Assembly (NCBI RefSeq): GCF_901709675.1
Contig: NC_051097.1
Span: 1,972,539-2,036,538 of the forward strand
Source of the DNA: Syngnathus acus
Lineage: Eukaryota > Chordata > Actinopteri > Syngnathiformes > Syngnathidae
Reading direction: 5' to 3'
DNA length: 64,000 nt
The notes beneath the pieces are model-generated. The model made no database searches and was not told the DNA's origin. It saw only the letters and a program-made list of their open reading frames with translations. Below, piece after piece: positions 24,159-35,701 of the stretch. Positions within the stretch are counted from its first letter, which is position 1; each line of letters starts with the position of its first letter. Position numbers and translations under genes: made by a program.

Positions 24159-27155
24159 TATAATATATAAAATATATAAAAATACTTATATTGCTCTAAT
24201 TTTGTAATACAATCACAATTGATTTTGTGTAAGACAAGTGAGAAAGTCACCAGGTGTGTGGTCCTGCGAGACCCTGAGAGAATAGAGGGTTGCAGCAAAT
24301 CCTGATCCATAGGAGAAGACTCCAATCCTCTGACCTGCCATTTGTGAAGATGTGTGTCTACAATATAGAAGGGAAAGATTGTATTTACCGTAATTTCTGG
24401 ACTATAAGCCGCACCAGCTAAATTTAGGAGAAAATCTTGTTTTGTTCATATATAAGTCGCAGGTGTGTTCATCTTTAATTATCATTTGTAAGAGAATATG
24501 CACAGAGATTTTCTGGACTTTAAGCCGCTACTTTTTGCACAAGGTTTGAACCCTGCGGCTTGTAGTCCGGTGCAACGTAGCTATGGATTTTTCGTGATTT
24601 TTGTGACGTCTAATACACATACATTCGTTAGTAAAAAGGTTGTGGATCGCTGTTGTGTGGCACCGCTTTGCTGGGTGGAGGGATATGCGACCAGACACAT
24701 GGCCACTGGGGAGAAGAGTGGTGTGTTAATCGGATGTCCGTCCGCCAGGCAAACAGTGCCGCACAATCGACACGAACAAGAGACAGAACGAGATCAAGAC
24801 GGACATTATTAGAGGAAGGAAGTTTTTATACACAAACCCTCATTATGTGGGGAAAAAAGAAATGTATATGATGCCACTTTTAAGTTAAAGGTAGTCGATT
24901 TGGCTCTTAACGAAGGCAATGGAGCTGCTGCGTTTACTGTAGAGCTTTCTTCTGGCCACTAGAGGGCACCGGGCTATTGTTGATGACATCTTGTGACGTC
25001 ACCCTTTTCAGTATTTATTTTCCTGGTCATTTCTCCGGAGCTTTAAGTGTAGCTAGTATAGCATTGCCAAATTTACCCCTGTAAGTGGTACCCTTTTATT
25101 TATTTATGGTCGTCGCTGAGATTTATGCATGTTTGCAGAGCTCCTTCCACTCTGTCAATAAACGTTATGTTAAAAGGTATGCGTCCCCAAAGCCCCATCT
25201 CTTTCCTGACAATCTTTTTTGTGTATAATATTCTCTTACAAATGATAATTAAACATTTAAACACCTGCGGCCTATGACATGCAGCTCATATATGAACAAA
25301 ACAAGATTTTCCCCTAATTATAGCTGGTACATCTAATAATCAGGTGCGGTTTATAGTCCAGAAATTACAGTAAATAATTTAACATAATATTGAACAGAGG
25401 TGCTGCATTTTACAATTTTAAGAAAAGCATAATGTTAATCAACATCCAAATACATTCAAAGTTATGACAGAAAAAGGTTGATGTGCAGGATGATGACATT
25501 TGAGTCCCCATATGATTTGTCACTTTTATTTTTAGTGTTTAATTGTTAACAGGGGTAAGATTTTTAAATGCGTGCCACTTAATGCCACAAAGTAAAAGTC
25601 ACATGCACAAGGCAAGATGACTTCCACAAGCATTATGCATTGGTGCTTGAACTCAAGCCTGCATTTTCTTATGTTACACAATACATGTCACGATGGCGTC
25701 CGGAAAACTTCTATTTTCATTGTTTCCTTTGGGAGAAGACCACTTCAGTGGTCAAATCCTGGAACAGATTTTTTTTCTCTCCAGACATTCTACTAGAATA
25801 ACATCATTCAAAGGGTAGGGCCAATAGTTTTGATAGACAGCTCATCATCAGTTAAATACAAACTAGTATCCCCCCCCCCAATGAGGACAATGTCTAATCA
25901 TTTCTCACTAAAACAAATGCTGCTTGTTAATGTATTTTCTGCACTATAAGGCGCACTGGATTATAAGGCGCACTTTCATTGATTTTTTTTTATTTTAGAA
26001 ATGTTTTCATATATAGGGCGCACCAGATTAAAAAGCACATTAGATGCTACAGCATCAAACTGAGGTTGCGGTATGCATCCACAAGATGGAGCTGTGTAAA
26101 GGGAATGTCACCCCAGTCAATGAGGTAAAAAAAACTCCAACTCCCATTCCGTACGAAAGTGATACAATTTGGCTTCTTACTTGGTCCAGCCACCCCACTC
26201 ATTTCTGATGGTCGTAACCTTTCTTTAGTTTAAAAGAAAAAAAGCGAGTGTGTGCATAATGCCTTGATTAGCTTGTTAGCTTTGGTGCCGGGTTTGTGTA
26301 TGCGCAGCCAAAAAGCTGCGGTGAGGGGGTGTGGTCACTGTCTATTGCGCATGTGTGGTTCACTGTGATTGCCTCCCGACAGGATTACCTGTATGTCAAT
26401 CAAGCGATGGGATGGATTATAGCCTTTAGAAAAAAAAAATTTATTTATAAAATGTCATGCGCTCGCCAAGTAGTAGCTTACTTCGGTGACGCCGCTGACC
26501 ACGGTTGCCGTAATGCTGAAAGCGATGCGACCTTGTAATTTTCCAGTTGTACTGAAACATTTTGGCAGAGCGCTGTGTACAACCAGTATGGATCAACAAA
26601 TTCATCAATTGATCGATACACACAAACACACACACACACACACACGCACACACACACGCACACACACACAAACCTCGGTTCTCGAACAAATCGGAATTTG
26701 AACGAAAAATTCGAGATTTTTTGCTTCGGTTGTAGAACAAAAGGTCGAACCTCGCGAGATGAGCCGAAAGGACCCGAGAAAACCCGACCGCACGGCCCGG
26801 AAGCCGACAGACTCCGTTCGTTATTGTATTTTCGTTACTTTGAGGATTGTATTAACCCCTAATCATGCCTCCAAAGAAAGCAAGTGGGAGCAGTAAAGCC
26901 ATCCTAAAACACAAAGACGCTCTTAAAGCAATGCGACAGTGAGCGCCCGGACTAAATTCAGCTCTCTGCGCACTGAGGTCCACTTAAATTTTGGAAAGTA
27001 CATCAGGACTTTTCAGCGACGGCTCTGTCACAATAATGCGACCAGCGCGGTGCAGTTGCGCGTTCGGCGGTGCGCTACGGTTGCGCGCTCGGCGGTGCGC
27101 TGCAGTTGCGCAATCGGACAAAAATGCGCAAATGAAAAAATGCTTAAAAAAGGCG

Positions 27156-27245
<90 letters not shown>

Positions 27246-30200
27246 ACGCACACACACACACGGCGCTCTGCATTATAAGGCGCACTGTGGTTCTTTGAGT
27301 AAATTATAAGCTTTTAAGTGCGCCCTATCGTGCAGAAAATACGGTAGTTTTAATATGTCTATTTCCTGCCGACATAGTAGCACCTGGTGCATGCAAGTCA
27401 AAACAAAACTCAAATATTGAGACATACTGTGCGATGACTGATGCCAAGCAGCCGTAGACTGAGGGGGTATACATATTTCCGTTCAGGTTGGATATGAGCA
27501 AAGACAGCTTGGTCTTTCTCTCAAACAAGTCAGCACTGGCCTTCATGAAGGCCTTCTCAACATCCCGGTCAAAGTAGGTGTCTTCTGGCTTTATGTCTCT
27601 GCCAAAAGAACACAAATGTATTGGAGAGAACACACAGCACAAGTCTGATGAAATGATAGACACTAGAAATGCCAAAACGTTAAATATTCTAAGGCTTAGA
27701 ATTAGGCTTAGATAAATAGATCTAGAATCTAAGACAAGTATAAACAATAAGCTCTTGCATAATATAAGCCGATGCAATTACATGTTCAAAAAAATAATTT
27801 TGGCAAACCTACAGTAACATGCAAAGTTGTGTTTTTAATCCATCAATGTACTAAACACAAGATTTAGTAGAGTTAGTTTTAAATTTAAATAGGTAAGGGC
27901 TACTGTCTAAATAATCATGTCCCCCTGTCCAGCTAGTTTCGTTGTCATTTTACCTGAAAGCATCAAGGCCACTGAAGGGGCCCGTCTCAGTGTTTGGGCA
28001 GGGGTGGTTCAGAAAGTCGTTCAGCATCAATCTGGCCAATGACTTCTGCACCAGCTTGCAGTACGGTGAGTGGAAGACAAGAAACCCAAAGTCCTCCAAA
28101 GAAAAGCGCTTCTCCGAATCCTCTATCATGCAAAGGGGCAAAGCTTTAAAAACAATATTCCTCTATTTCAGAAGTACTACTTGATTTGTCTGTGAAGATT
28201 AAGTTAATAGAAGTGGTAAAATAAATCAAATTTAACCTTTTAATAACTTATTTTAGAATGTTGGTAGCCTTAAGTTTATTATGAACAGTGAAAACACTTA
28301 TAACCAACCTCTTTGCCACTGAGCATGGATCTTATTCCGGTACACAGAGTAGCAGCGATCCAAAGCACTCAGGTAGCACTCAATAGATAGCTTGCCATCT
28401 ACCACAGGATACTCTGACATGAGGTTAGGTTTGTAGAAGTCGTACGCATGCTGCATGTGGGTTCCTCGCAGACCTATGGAAGACACAATGTACACCATCA
28501 TTAAGAGAACACACAGATTTCACTGCTAAAATGACAAAAGCCATTTAATAACTGAGAACCACAACTCTAGAAAATAGTGTCTGAACTATGTCAATTTTGA
28601 AAGAAAACATAAACATTAAATGTATGAGTCTGTGGGTATATGACCATCTATCCAATACTCAACCTAAATGAGTAACCCAAAAGATTTTTCCAAAACCTTG
28701 ACAGTCTTACAGAATCAGTATAAGGCAGTGATTCTCAACTGGTGGGCCAGGACCCAAAATTGGGTCGTAAAAAAACCCAAAACAAAACAAGTTTCCACAT
28801 GGAACAGGTAAGTGACGGTCAATGTTATTCACTTGTGCTCTGGTCACCAATTCACTTTGTGAACAAGCACATTGCAGCTCAGACTCTGGCTAGCAAGCAT
28901 TATAATCTTAATTGAAAATATAGTCATGAAAATATGAAAATAGTTGCAGTATAAAGTATGATTAAATGTATATGTATATTTTGAGAGTATTGTTGTCTTT
29001 AACCAATTTGAGGTTAAATGTCATACCTTCTGAATTTGAAAGCACTAATAATGCATTTTATTCATCTTTCCCCCTCTGTGAGTCACCACCTTATCGTGGT
29101 GGAGGGGTTTTGCGTGTCCTAATGATCCTAGGAGCCAAGTTGTCTGGGGCTTCATGCCCTGGCAGGGTCACCTAGGTGACAAAGCACGGCTCACAGATCT
29201 GGAGCCAGGCCTGGAGTTGGGGCTCGTAGACAAGCGTCTGGTGGTCAGGCCTTCACCCATGGGGCTCGGCCGGTCACAGCCCGAAAAGGGAACGTGGGTC
29301 CCACTTCCCATGGGCTCACCACTTGTGGGAGGGGCCACAGTGAGCTGGGCGGCGGCCAAAGGCGGGGACCTTGGCGGTCTGATCCCTGGCTACAGAAGCT
29401 GGCTCTTGACATCGGACTTGCCTCCACACACAGTTTGGGTTCTGGTACAAGTCCTCTTGAGAGGAGCTGGACTCCCTTCCACTCTGGAGTTGCCCACAAT
29501 GAGAGGCGCCGAGCAGGTATGGGCATACTTATTGCTCCCCGGCTGGGCGCCTGCACATTGGGGTCACCTCGGTGAACGAGAGGGTAGCCTCTCTCCGCCT
29601 TCGGGTAGGGGAACGGGTTCTGATTGTTGTTTGTGTCTATGCACCAAATGGCAGCTCAGAGGACCCACCCCACCCTTTTTGGAGTCCTTGGAAGAAGTGC
29701 TGGAGAGCGCTCCTTCTGGGGACTCCATCGCTCTGCTGGGTGACTTCAATGCTCACGTGGGCAATGACAGTGAGACCTGGAAGGGCATGATTGAGAGGGA
29801 AGCCCCCCGATCAGAACCCGAGAGGTGTTCCCGATCAGAACCCAAGCGGTGTTCTTTTACTGGACTTCTGTGCTCGACATGGATTGTCCATAATGAACAC
29901 CATGTTCAAGCATAAGGGTGTCCATGTGTGCACCTGGCACCAGGACACTCGAGGCCGCAGTTCGATGATCGAACTTGATTGTAGTCGTGTCATCGGATTT
30001 GTGGCCGCATGTTTTGGACACTCGGGTGAAGAGAGGGGTGGAGCTGTCAACTGATCACAACCAGGTGATGGGTTGGCTCCGATGGAGGGGGAAGATGCCG
30101 ATCCGACATGGCAGACCCAAACATACTGTGAGGGTCTGCTGGGAACGTCTGTCACAATATCCTTTGAGAAAGAGCTTCACCTCCGGCAGAGCTTTTCCCG

Positions 30201-32128
30201 GGGGAGGCGGGATATATTGAGTCCGAGTGGACCATGTTCCGGGCCTCCATTGTTGAGGCGGCCGACCGGAGCAGTGGTCGTAAGGTTGTGCCTGTCGTGG
30301 CGACAACCCCCAAACCCGTGGGTGGACAAGGTGGTAAGGGATGCCGTCAAGCTGAAGGTGGAGTCCATCGGGCCGTTTTGGCCAGAGACAGCCGACAGGT
30401 ACCGGATGGCCAAGCCGAATGCGGCTTCAGCAGTTGCTGAGGCAAAAACCCGGGTGTGGGAGGAGTTCAGTGAGGCCATGTAGAATGACTTCCGGACAGC
30501 TTTGAGAAAATTCTGGTCCACCATCCGGCGTCTCAGGAGGGGGAAGCAGTGCACTGTTAACACTGTACAGTAGGGACGGTGTGCTGCTGACCTCGTGACC
30601 ATGTAGAATGACTTCCGGACGGCTTTGAGAAAATTCTGGTCCACCATCCGGCGTCTCAGGAGGGGGAAGCAATGCACTGTTAACACTGTACAGTGGGGAC
30701 GGTGTGCTGCTGACCTTGACTCGAGACGTCGTGAGTCGGTGGGGAGAATACAGTAATCCCTCGTTTATCGCGGACAATTGGTTCCAAAAACCACCCGCGA
30801 TAAGTGAAATCCGCGAAGTACGGTCACCAACAAAAAGTACTGGGCAGGCTAACGAGTTAGTGGAAAGATGCTAATTCGCGATCGTGCTAACAGGCGAAAA
30901 CGGACTTCTAAAGGAATGTAAAAGAACATTTGGAGCAATACTACAATGTCCTAAAGGTTAGACACGTTTCCTCAATTTAGAAGTTTTATTTTAACTTTTA
31001 AATGTTTTTTTAATTTGGAAAAAAAATCCGCGATGTAATGAAGCCGCGATAAACGAAACGCGAACTAGCGAGGGATCACTTCAAAGACCTCTTCAATTCC
31101 ACTCAATTCAAATAGCAAGATAAAACTCATGAAGTTATGGTCACAAATGAAAATATAGTGAATCTTCAACAACTGAACCGTAGTGAGGGAACACTATTTA
31201 CCTAAAATTAACTAAAAAAAGCAATGGCTGTATCATGGTGGTATTTACATAGAAGAAATGATAAGATTATTTCAACTTGATCACAGTGAGGTCTTATCAT
31301 AGTATTAGGTTAGTCTCTGAAGAACAAATTCATACACTTTCTGACCTCGTTCAAAGGCCAAAGGTGCATTGGGGCCAATGAGCATCGCCACAGCACCGGC
31401 ACCGCCTGTAGGTCTGGCACTTCCTGAGGCATAAACAGCAATGTCGCCGGCTACAACTAGCGCATAGCGGCCTGCAGAGAGAAATAAAGATAAACCAAAT
31501 TTTAAAAAAAAAGTGTACTAAATAGCAATTAAATAAAAGCAGCACTGTTTGATCAAGAATGAAATACGTCATAGTTCACCTGATAATTATATTGACCTGT
31601 CTGTCAATGAAGATCAAAGTACTACTTGTTCTACTCGTTATGTGTGCGAGGGTGTCTTTTTTCAAAGCGTGTTCACTTACCATCCCATGAGCTGGATTCA
31701 ACCCAGTTTACAGCATTGAAAAGTGCAGCTGTCCCACCATAACAGGCATTTGTGGTGTCAATGCCCTCCACATCAGTATTGCCTGAGTCCTCAAACAGCT
31801 GCATGAGGACTGTTTTCACAGACTTGGACTTATCGATTATGCTCTCAGTGCCAACTTCCAAACGACCAATTGAATTGTAAGACAGGCTGTTCTTCTCCAT
31901 CAGTCTTTGGACCACTGTCAGGCAAAGGGAGTTTATATCCTCACAGTCTGAACAAAAGCCCATGCAGGCTTGACCCAAGCCCACTGTGTATTTGCCAGTT
32001 GTAACACCATCAAACTGTTCCAGTTCAGCTTGGTCCACATACTGCGATGGGAAGTACAGTTCCATGGCAATGATACCCACATCTTTGGGCCACGGCCCCA
32101 AGCAGTTGTTAGAGGCAGAACCAGGCAT
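23221..32128 (-). CDS. hmgcs1: Hydroxymethylglutaryl-CoA synthase, cytosolic (complete)
   Basis: Condenses acetyl-CoA with acetoacetyl-CoA to HMG-CoA, the committed step before HMG-CoA reductase in cholesterol/isoprenoid synthesis. Coding exons (minus strand, 5' to 3'): 32128-31681, 31471-31346, 28473-28309, 28122-27954, 27598-27428, 24357-24251, 24081-23956, 23429-23221. All have GT/AG borders and sum to 1521 bases, i.e. 506 residues, against about 520 in mammals. It starts MPGSASNN and has no mitochondrial leader, which fits the cytosolic HMGCS1 rather than HMGCS2. The active-site cysteine is seen in NACYGGTAA (exon 1), the general base in GRLEVGTE (exon 1), and the histidine in [13 protein letters not shown] (exon 4). 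The late motif [14 protein letters not shown] is in the last exon. The C-terminal tail is shorter and diverged. Introns 2 and 5 are enlarged by transposons. The frame is intact throughout. Confidence 0.97.
23555..23635 (+). mobile_element. Tigger-like end fragment in the last hmgcs1 intron region
   Basis: TACAGTGGAACCTCGATTTA followed by ACCAACTCGGAACCAAAAGGATGCCGGAATCAACGG resembles the terminal repeats of Tigger/pogo-type elements (CAGTGGAACCTCG). No right end was found. Confidence 0.5.
24105..24180. repeat. (TA)n microsatellite
   Basis: TATATA repeats interrupted by TACATA and AATATA, about 25 bases from the acceptor of the penultimate-but-one hmgcs1 exon (24081). Confidence 0.9.
24388..25370 (+). 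mobile_element. 'TAAGCCGC' element (family C), full-length, hmgcs1 intron 5
   Basis: Ends CCGTAATTTCTGGACTATAA and TATAGTCCAGAAATTACAG, flanked by TA (24386-24387, 25371-25372). It contains the start of a damaged pogo-type ORF (about 24842: ..AAAGAAATGTATATGATGCC) followed by GCGTTTACTGTAGAGCTTTC. That last stretch is the unoccupied version of a hAT insertion site in the copy at 52641. It also shares CCGGAGCTTTAAGTGTAGCT and CAATAAACGTTATGTTAA with the other copies. Confidence 0.85.
26626..26672. repeat. (CA)n microsatellite
   Basis: Imperfect CACACA/CGCACA tract at the border of the Tigger-like fragment inside the family A element. Confidence 0.95.
26673..26937 (+). mobile_element. Tigger-like 'AACCTCGGTT' element fragment with ORF start
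   Basis: AACCTCGGTTCTCGAACAAA opens a segment that ends with an ATG at 26866 and codons [20 protein letters not shown]. This layout matches the 5' end of a Tigger/jerky-type transposon whose transposase starts with a basic PPKK segment. The same sequence is present in reverse at 59630-59989. It is truncated after about 23 codons. Confidence 0.7.
27161..27262. repeat. (CA)n microsatellite
   Basis: About 50 CA units, the last few reading GCACAC, in hmgcs1 intron 5, about 165 bases from the exon ending at 27428. Confidence 0.97.
28727..28790 (+). mobile_element. hAT-like MITE end fragment
   Basis: CAGTGATTCTCAACTGGTGG followed by GGACCCAAAATTGGGTC, matching the fragment at 4316. It is in hmgcs1 intron 2. 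Confidence 0.55.
29068..31105 (+). mobile_element. Degraded RTE/Rex-like LINE (endonuclease part), antisense in hmgcs1 intron 2
   Basis: Starts near GTGAGTCACCACCTTATCGT and extends through frames encoding parts of an APE-type endonuclease: [12 protein letters not shown] at about 29735, STDHNQV at about 30050, and a downstream [12 protein letters not shown]-like region. Frames shift several times and a TAG interrupts the end, so it is dead. A 123-base tandem duplication (30478-30600, 30601-30720) and a smaller one near 29805-29850 are internal. A Tigger-like MITE (30751-31080) interrupts it; CTTCAAAGACCTCTTCAATT resumes afterwards. The reverse transcriptase is not present; the clade name is tentative. 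Confidence 0.75.
30751..31080 (+). mobile_element. Tigger-like MITE 'CAGTAATCCCTCG', nested in the LINE
   Basis: TA followed by CAGTAATCCCTCGTTTATCG at the left and GCGAACTAGCGAGGGATCAC at the right. Subterminal AAATCCGCGAAGTA and AAATCCGCGATGTAATGAAG blocks are present. It is about 330 bp, noncoding, and inserted into the 29068-31105 LINE, whose sequence continues on both sides. Confidence 0.8.
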
Positions 32129-32129
32129 C

Positions 32130-33138
32130 CTGTATAGGTTGAGAAGGTTTAACATTTACACTTGTGGTTATATAAATTGAAATGAAGATAATTTAGTGCT
32201 CAGGTAATTACTAAGTTTAAATATTTACAGTAAGTCAATTGAATTTTCGTGAGCTTGTGTAACATAAAATTGCAAATAAAATTATTTTATTTTAAATGTG
32301 AGATGTAACTTTTTAATAATACATTTACATTGCTTTTATTTTAAATGTGAGATGTAACTGGTACATAAACCTTGTTCAGAGGGCCAAAATGTAGCTATAC
32401 AGCAAGATGACCACTGAGCAAGGAGATAATTGACCTCACCTCATAACATCATGAATGTGCACTTAAAATCGTTGTCAAGGCTTCAAACTCGATGGGCAAC
32501 AAAAACTGCTATCGCTGTAATATGTAAGTTGACAAAAATGTGACGCCAATAACGCCATCTACAATTATCAAAAACCACAGATAAGAAACACATAGCTTTT
32601 GTAAACTGAAGCCAAGGAAGAAAATGAAGAAAACTGGGTGAAAGGTCAACGGGATTTGCCTAAAGTTAAGATAGGTCATTCATGGCAGTGCCGTCATCTA
32701 ACTCCTTAGCGTAGGAAACGCAGTGACATTTATCACGGCTTCATGGTAAGCACCACATTCTGAATAGGAAATTTGACCGAGCTTCAATTAAGTGCAATTT
32801 TATTTGGACAAACTCTCATTGATGATGGTAAAGAGTCGTTTCCTACCCGGACAAAATAATTTGACGGACATTCTTTAGCGCTGTGTCAAGCTAGCTCACT
32901 TCGCTTTTGTTACATCTTGGATAACATCTTAGATTACAATTTCCCCGAATAATTCGTCCATTAAATAGTATTCACAATATGCAAAAAAATATCATATATA
33001 CCCATGTTCGACCAATCTCGTTTGAAAACATAACTGTCCATATTGATAAACAAGAATCCAACCGATCAAGCCTAACAGTAGACATGTGTATATTCAAATA
33101 TATATATGTATATATATATGTATGCATATATGTCTTAC
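32130..33138 (-). other. hmgcs1 intron 1 (5' UTR intron)
   Basis: Bounded on the gene strand by a donor (CAG|GTAAGACAT, exon side 33139) and the acceptor CTATACAG at 32130-32137, one base before the ATG. A 22-base direct repeat ATTTTAAATGTGAGATGTAA occurs at about 32289 and 32338. No other feature is recognised. Confidence 0.6.
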
Positions 33139-33200
33139 CTGTGTGAGTGTAACGCCAGTAATGTAACTTTGTTAGGACTGAGTAAGTAGTAGATTTTAAG
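33139..33200 (-). other. hmgcs1: hmgcs1 noncoding first exon (predicted)
   Basis: The donor at 33138/33139 (minus strand ACACAG|GTAAGA) is the nearest good 5' splice site upstream of the coding exon. Noncoding first exons are usual for this gene. The 5' limit is a guess based on a TATA-like ATAAAT about 25-30 bases upstream (33224-33231). Confidence 0.5.
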
Positions 33201-33450
33201 TTGCGGCAAACCCGGCAGAAGTGTATTTATGTACGAGGATGACAGAGAAACGTAACCGATGGGCTACGCACAGGCTCTTCGACCAATCAGATGAGAAGGT
33301 CCACTGGTAAACGCGCAGTGCTACCAAGCGCGCAGATTTTCTGACCAATCAGAAAGTAAGATCTGTAAGCATGCGTCAGAGCTATGACAATAGTCCAATA
33401 GAATCAAGTGCACGATGTCTGGTGAGAGGGGACAACCAATCACAGCATGA
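33200..33450 (-). promoter_or_regulatory. hmgcs1: hmgcs1 promoter with four CCAAT boxes
   Basis: CCAAT on the plus strand (ATTGG on the gene strand) occurs at 33283-33287, 33345-33349, 33395-33399 and 33436-33440, with start-to-start spacing of 62, 50 and 41 bases. Inverted CCAAT boxes bound by NF-Y cooperate with SREBP in sterol-regulated promoters, including HMG-CoA synthase. I see no perfect sterol response element; TCACCAGAC (gene strand, about 33414-33422) is only a weak resemblance. A TATA-like ATAAAT lies at 33224-33231. Confidence 0.6.
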
Positions 33451-33559
33451 ACGTAATTCCTGGCGCGGTAAGTAGATCTAGTCATAGGGAGCTGTAAACG
33501 TCTCGTGTGAGATGTTCGTGTGGCGGTAATGAATTGGGACCTCAAAATGAATATCATAA

Positions 33560-34300
33560 ATCTTGTCAAATGTGACGCTTTCAGTTATTAATATATTTAT
33601 ATACTATTTATATAAAATATTTATAAATACATTCTGAAGATTTTTTTTACACTTACACAGGAAAACACTAAGAGCAGAATTAAAATTTTATTTCAAGCTT
33701 TTTTGTTAAACAGTGTTTTTAATCCATTGATAGGCCACGCAACAAACAGCAATTGCAGTCAGCTAGCTAGAGTACTACATGATATGGAACATTTTGGACC
33801 CCTAAAAAAATACAACAAAAAGAAATTCAGTAATCCCATTATATTGCGTTTCATGCTTTGCAGACCTGCGTTATCGCAGATTTTTTCCTATACATTATAA
33901 ACATGATACTTTTCGATACTGTGAATCATATATTTGTGTTATTCATTGCTCTTGCTCACTCAATATGCAGTATTATGTTTAACTGTAATTATATTGTTTG
34001 AGGTGTGTTGAAATACCGTTTTTAAAAAGTACCATAAATGCTCTTAAAAAACACCTAAAGTGCATTAGCATTGGACATTTCTAAATTACAGATTTCACTT
34101 ATAAGGGAGGTAGTCTGGAATGTAACCTCCACGAGGGGGATTTCTACACTGCATACTTTTTGCGTCTTTGATAAATCAGTCATATTCCCAAAAATATCTT
34201 TCTTCAATCAAATCATTAACTAAAAATAAATAACCCCCAAATATATTCACCAAATCATTATCAATCGGGCACCAATATCACTGCATATAATTCGATTAAT
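33560..34300. other. hmgcs1-ythdc2 intergenic, no feature recognised
   Basis: AT-rich, with no conserved ORF or identifiable repeat ends on either strand. Confidence 0.4.
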
Positions 34301-34308
34301 GATAAAGA

Positions 34309-34668
34309 CATCCATTCATCCATTTTCTATACCGCTTGTCCCCATGGGGGTCGCGGGCGTGCTGAAGCCTATCCCAGCAGTCATTGTGCAGTAGGCCGGG
34401 GACACCCTGAACCAGGTGCCAGCCGAACGCAGGGCACAGAGACGAACAACCATCCGCACTCACACTCACACTGAGGGGCAATTTGGAGTGCTCAATTGGC
34501 CTACCAAGCATGTTTTTGGGATGTGGGAGGAAACCGGAGTGCCCGGAGAAAACCCACGCGGGCACGGGGACAACATGCAAACTACACACAGGGAGGGTCA
34601 GAGGTGGAAACGAACCGGCACCCTCCTAACTGTGAGGTGGACGTGCGAACCAGTGCGCCACCGAGCTG
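34309..34668 (-). mobile_element. tRNA-derived SINE, near full-length
   Basis: In minus-strand sense: a tRNA-like head with GGTGGCGCACTGGTTCGCAC-type A box and GGTTCGTTTCC-type B box. It is followed by GTAGTTTGCATGTTGTCCC, ACATCCCAAAAACATGCTTG, a CTGCGTTCGGCTGGCACC block, and a (GGAT)n-like 3' tail (plus strand CATCCATTCATCCATTTTC). It matches the copy at 56782 over its length. It belongs to the widespread AFC/HAmo-like SINE type of teleosts. Confidence 0.85.
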
Positions 34669-34774
34669 ATAGACATATTTGGAGAAAATAAATTAAATTT
34701 GACACTTTTCGTCTCCATTGTTTTATTTGTGCAAATGCTGAAACAGTCATGCTCGAAGCTCTATTTTGAAAGTT

Positions 34775-34990
34775 TATATCCATTTCATCCATTGTCTGAA
34801 CCGCTTTATCCTCATGAGGGTCACGGGCATGTTGGAGCCTATCGGGCAATTGGCTGAGTACACCCTGAAATGTTTGCCAGCCAATCGCAGGGTACACAAA
34901 CAATTATTGATATTCACACCGAAGGACAATTAAGAGTGGTCAATCAGCCTACTATGCATGTTTTTCAAATGTGGGAAGAAACTGCAGCTT
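34775..34990 (-). mobile_element. Older SINE fragment of the same type
   Basis: TTCATCCATTGTCTGAACCG, GTCACGGGCATGTTGGAGCC, CAGCCAATCGCAGGGTACAC and TGCATGTTTTTCAAATGTGG correspond to the body of the adjacent SINE with many substitutions. The head is missing. Confidence 0.7.
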
Positions 34991-34999
34991 TGAACGTTA

Positions 35000-35500
35000 T
35001 TTGAAAATTTGAATTTCAAGTTTTACGTATGTAAATGTAAAGAGTGAGTGAGACAGACCAACCAAGTGTTCGAATTACTGTATAAACGTATAAAAATGCA
35101 TGCTAGTAAAGCAAGGTCGCCCTAACCCCCCCACATACAAGTACATACTCAAGACATGCTCACGCACAAACGTCTCCTTATTAGGTATTGTGAGACTTGC
35201 AACCGCCTCTTTCCAGGTCCAATGCAATAAAAAAAAACACATGGGAAGTGTGAAAGATCTTGGAGAACTGAGAGCTTCATCTTACCTTCTTGCACAAGAA
35301 GAAACACTGGCCCTGGTTGTGTTCTTGGTCTCCTGTCTTAGTGGTGTATGTCTAATTTTAACTTAAAGCGTATGTAAAGGCACCTTTAACATGCTCTAAA
35401 AACCACTCAGAATGTTCGATTATATTCACCTGTATCCAAATATTATTATAGAATTTGAAATAAAACTGCATTCGTGAGCCAAACGCAGTCAATTTGTGTG
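35000..35500. other. Intergenic, no feature recognised
   Basis: No conserved ORF or repeat ends seen. Confidence 0.4.
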
Positions 35501-35509
35501 TATTTCTCG

Positions 35510-35700
35510 ATCTTCCCCGCCCCTGTCATGAACCGCTCCATTCTGGATCACGTGGTACCGTGACGTCGATGATAGGACTCCCCCGATTGTTTACCGATTG
35601 ATATCGCGAAGAACCACACATTTTCTTGGTGTTTTGTGTCCAATACGTCACATATAAGCTTCATTTAGTTTACAAATTGGTGTTCAAACGTCTGTTCCAC
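35510..35700 (+). promoter_or_regulatory. Possible promoter of the THAP ORF
   Basis: Directly upstream of the THAP start codon are a GC box (CCCCGCCCC, about 35516), a CACGTG E-box (about 35550), a TGACGTCG CRE-like site (about 35561) and CATATAAG (about 35650). The cluster is visible in sequence; promoter function is inference. Confidence 0.3.
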
Positions 35701-35701
35701 A

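Larger units (their letters stand above)
25930..27344 (-). mobile_element. 'TATAAGGCGC' element (family A), long copy in hmgcs1 intron 5
   Basis: The left end TGTATTTTCTGCACTATAAG and right end CGTGCAGAAAATACGG are inverted. Internal blocks (GCGGTATGCATCCACAAGAT; TACTGAAACATTTTGGCAGA) recur in opposite orientation at 40945-41060 and 42295-42330, which identifies this as the same family. It has acquired a Tigger-like fragment (26672-26937), two (CA)n tracts and a 25-base tandem repeat near 27050-27105. Confidence 0.75.

Noticed and set aside
29154-29915. A 253-codon plus-strand protein gene
   Set aside because: The region is a decayed LINE; only short stretches match an endonuclease, frames jump, and proline/glycine-rich parts are out-of-frame translation.
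23221-32128. Assignment to mitochondrial HMGCS2
   Set aside because: No leader peptide precedes the conserved WPKDVGI start, and the short MPGS N-terminus is that of the cytosolic enzyme.
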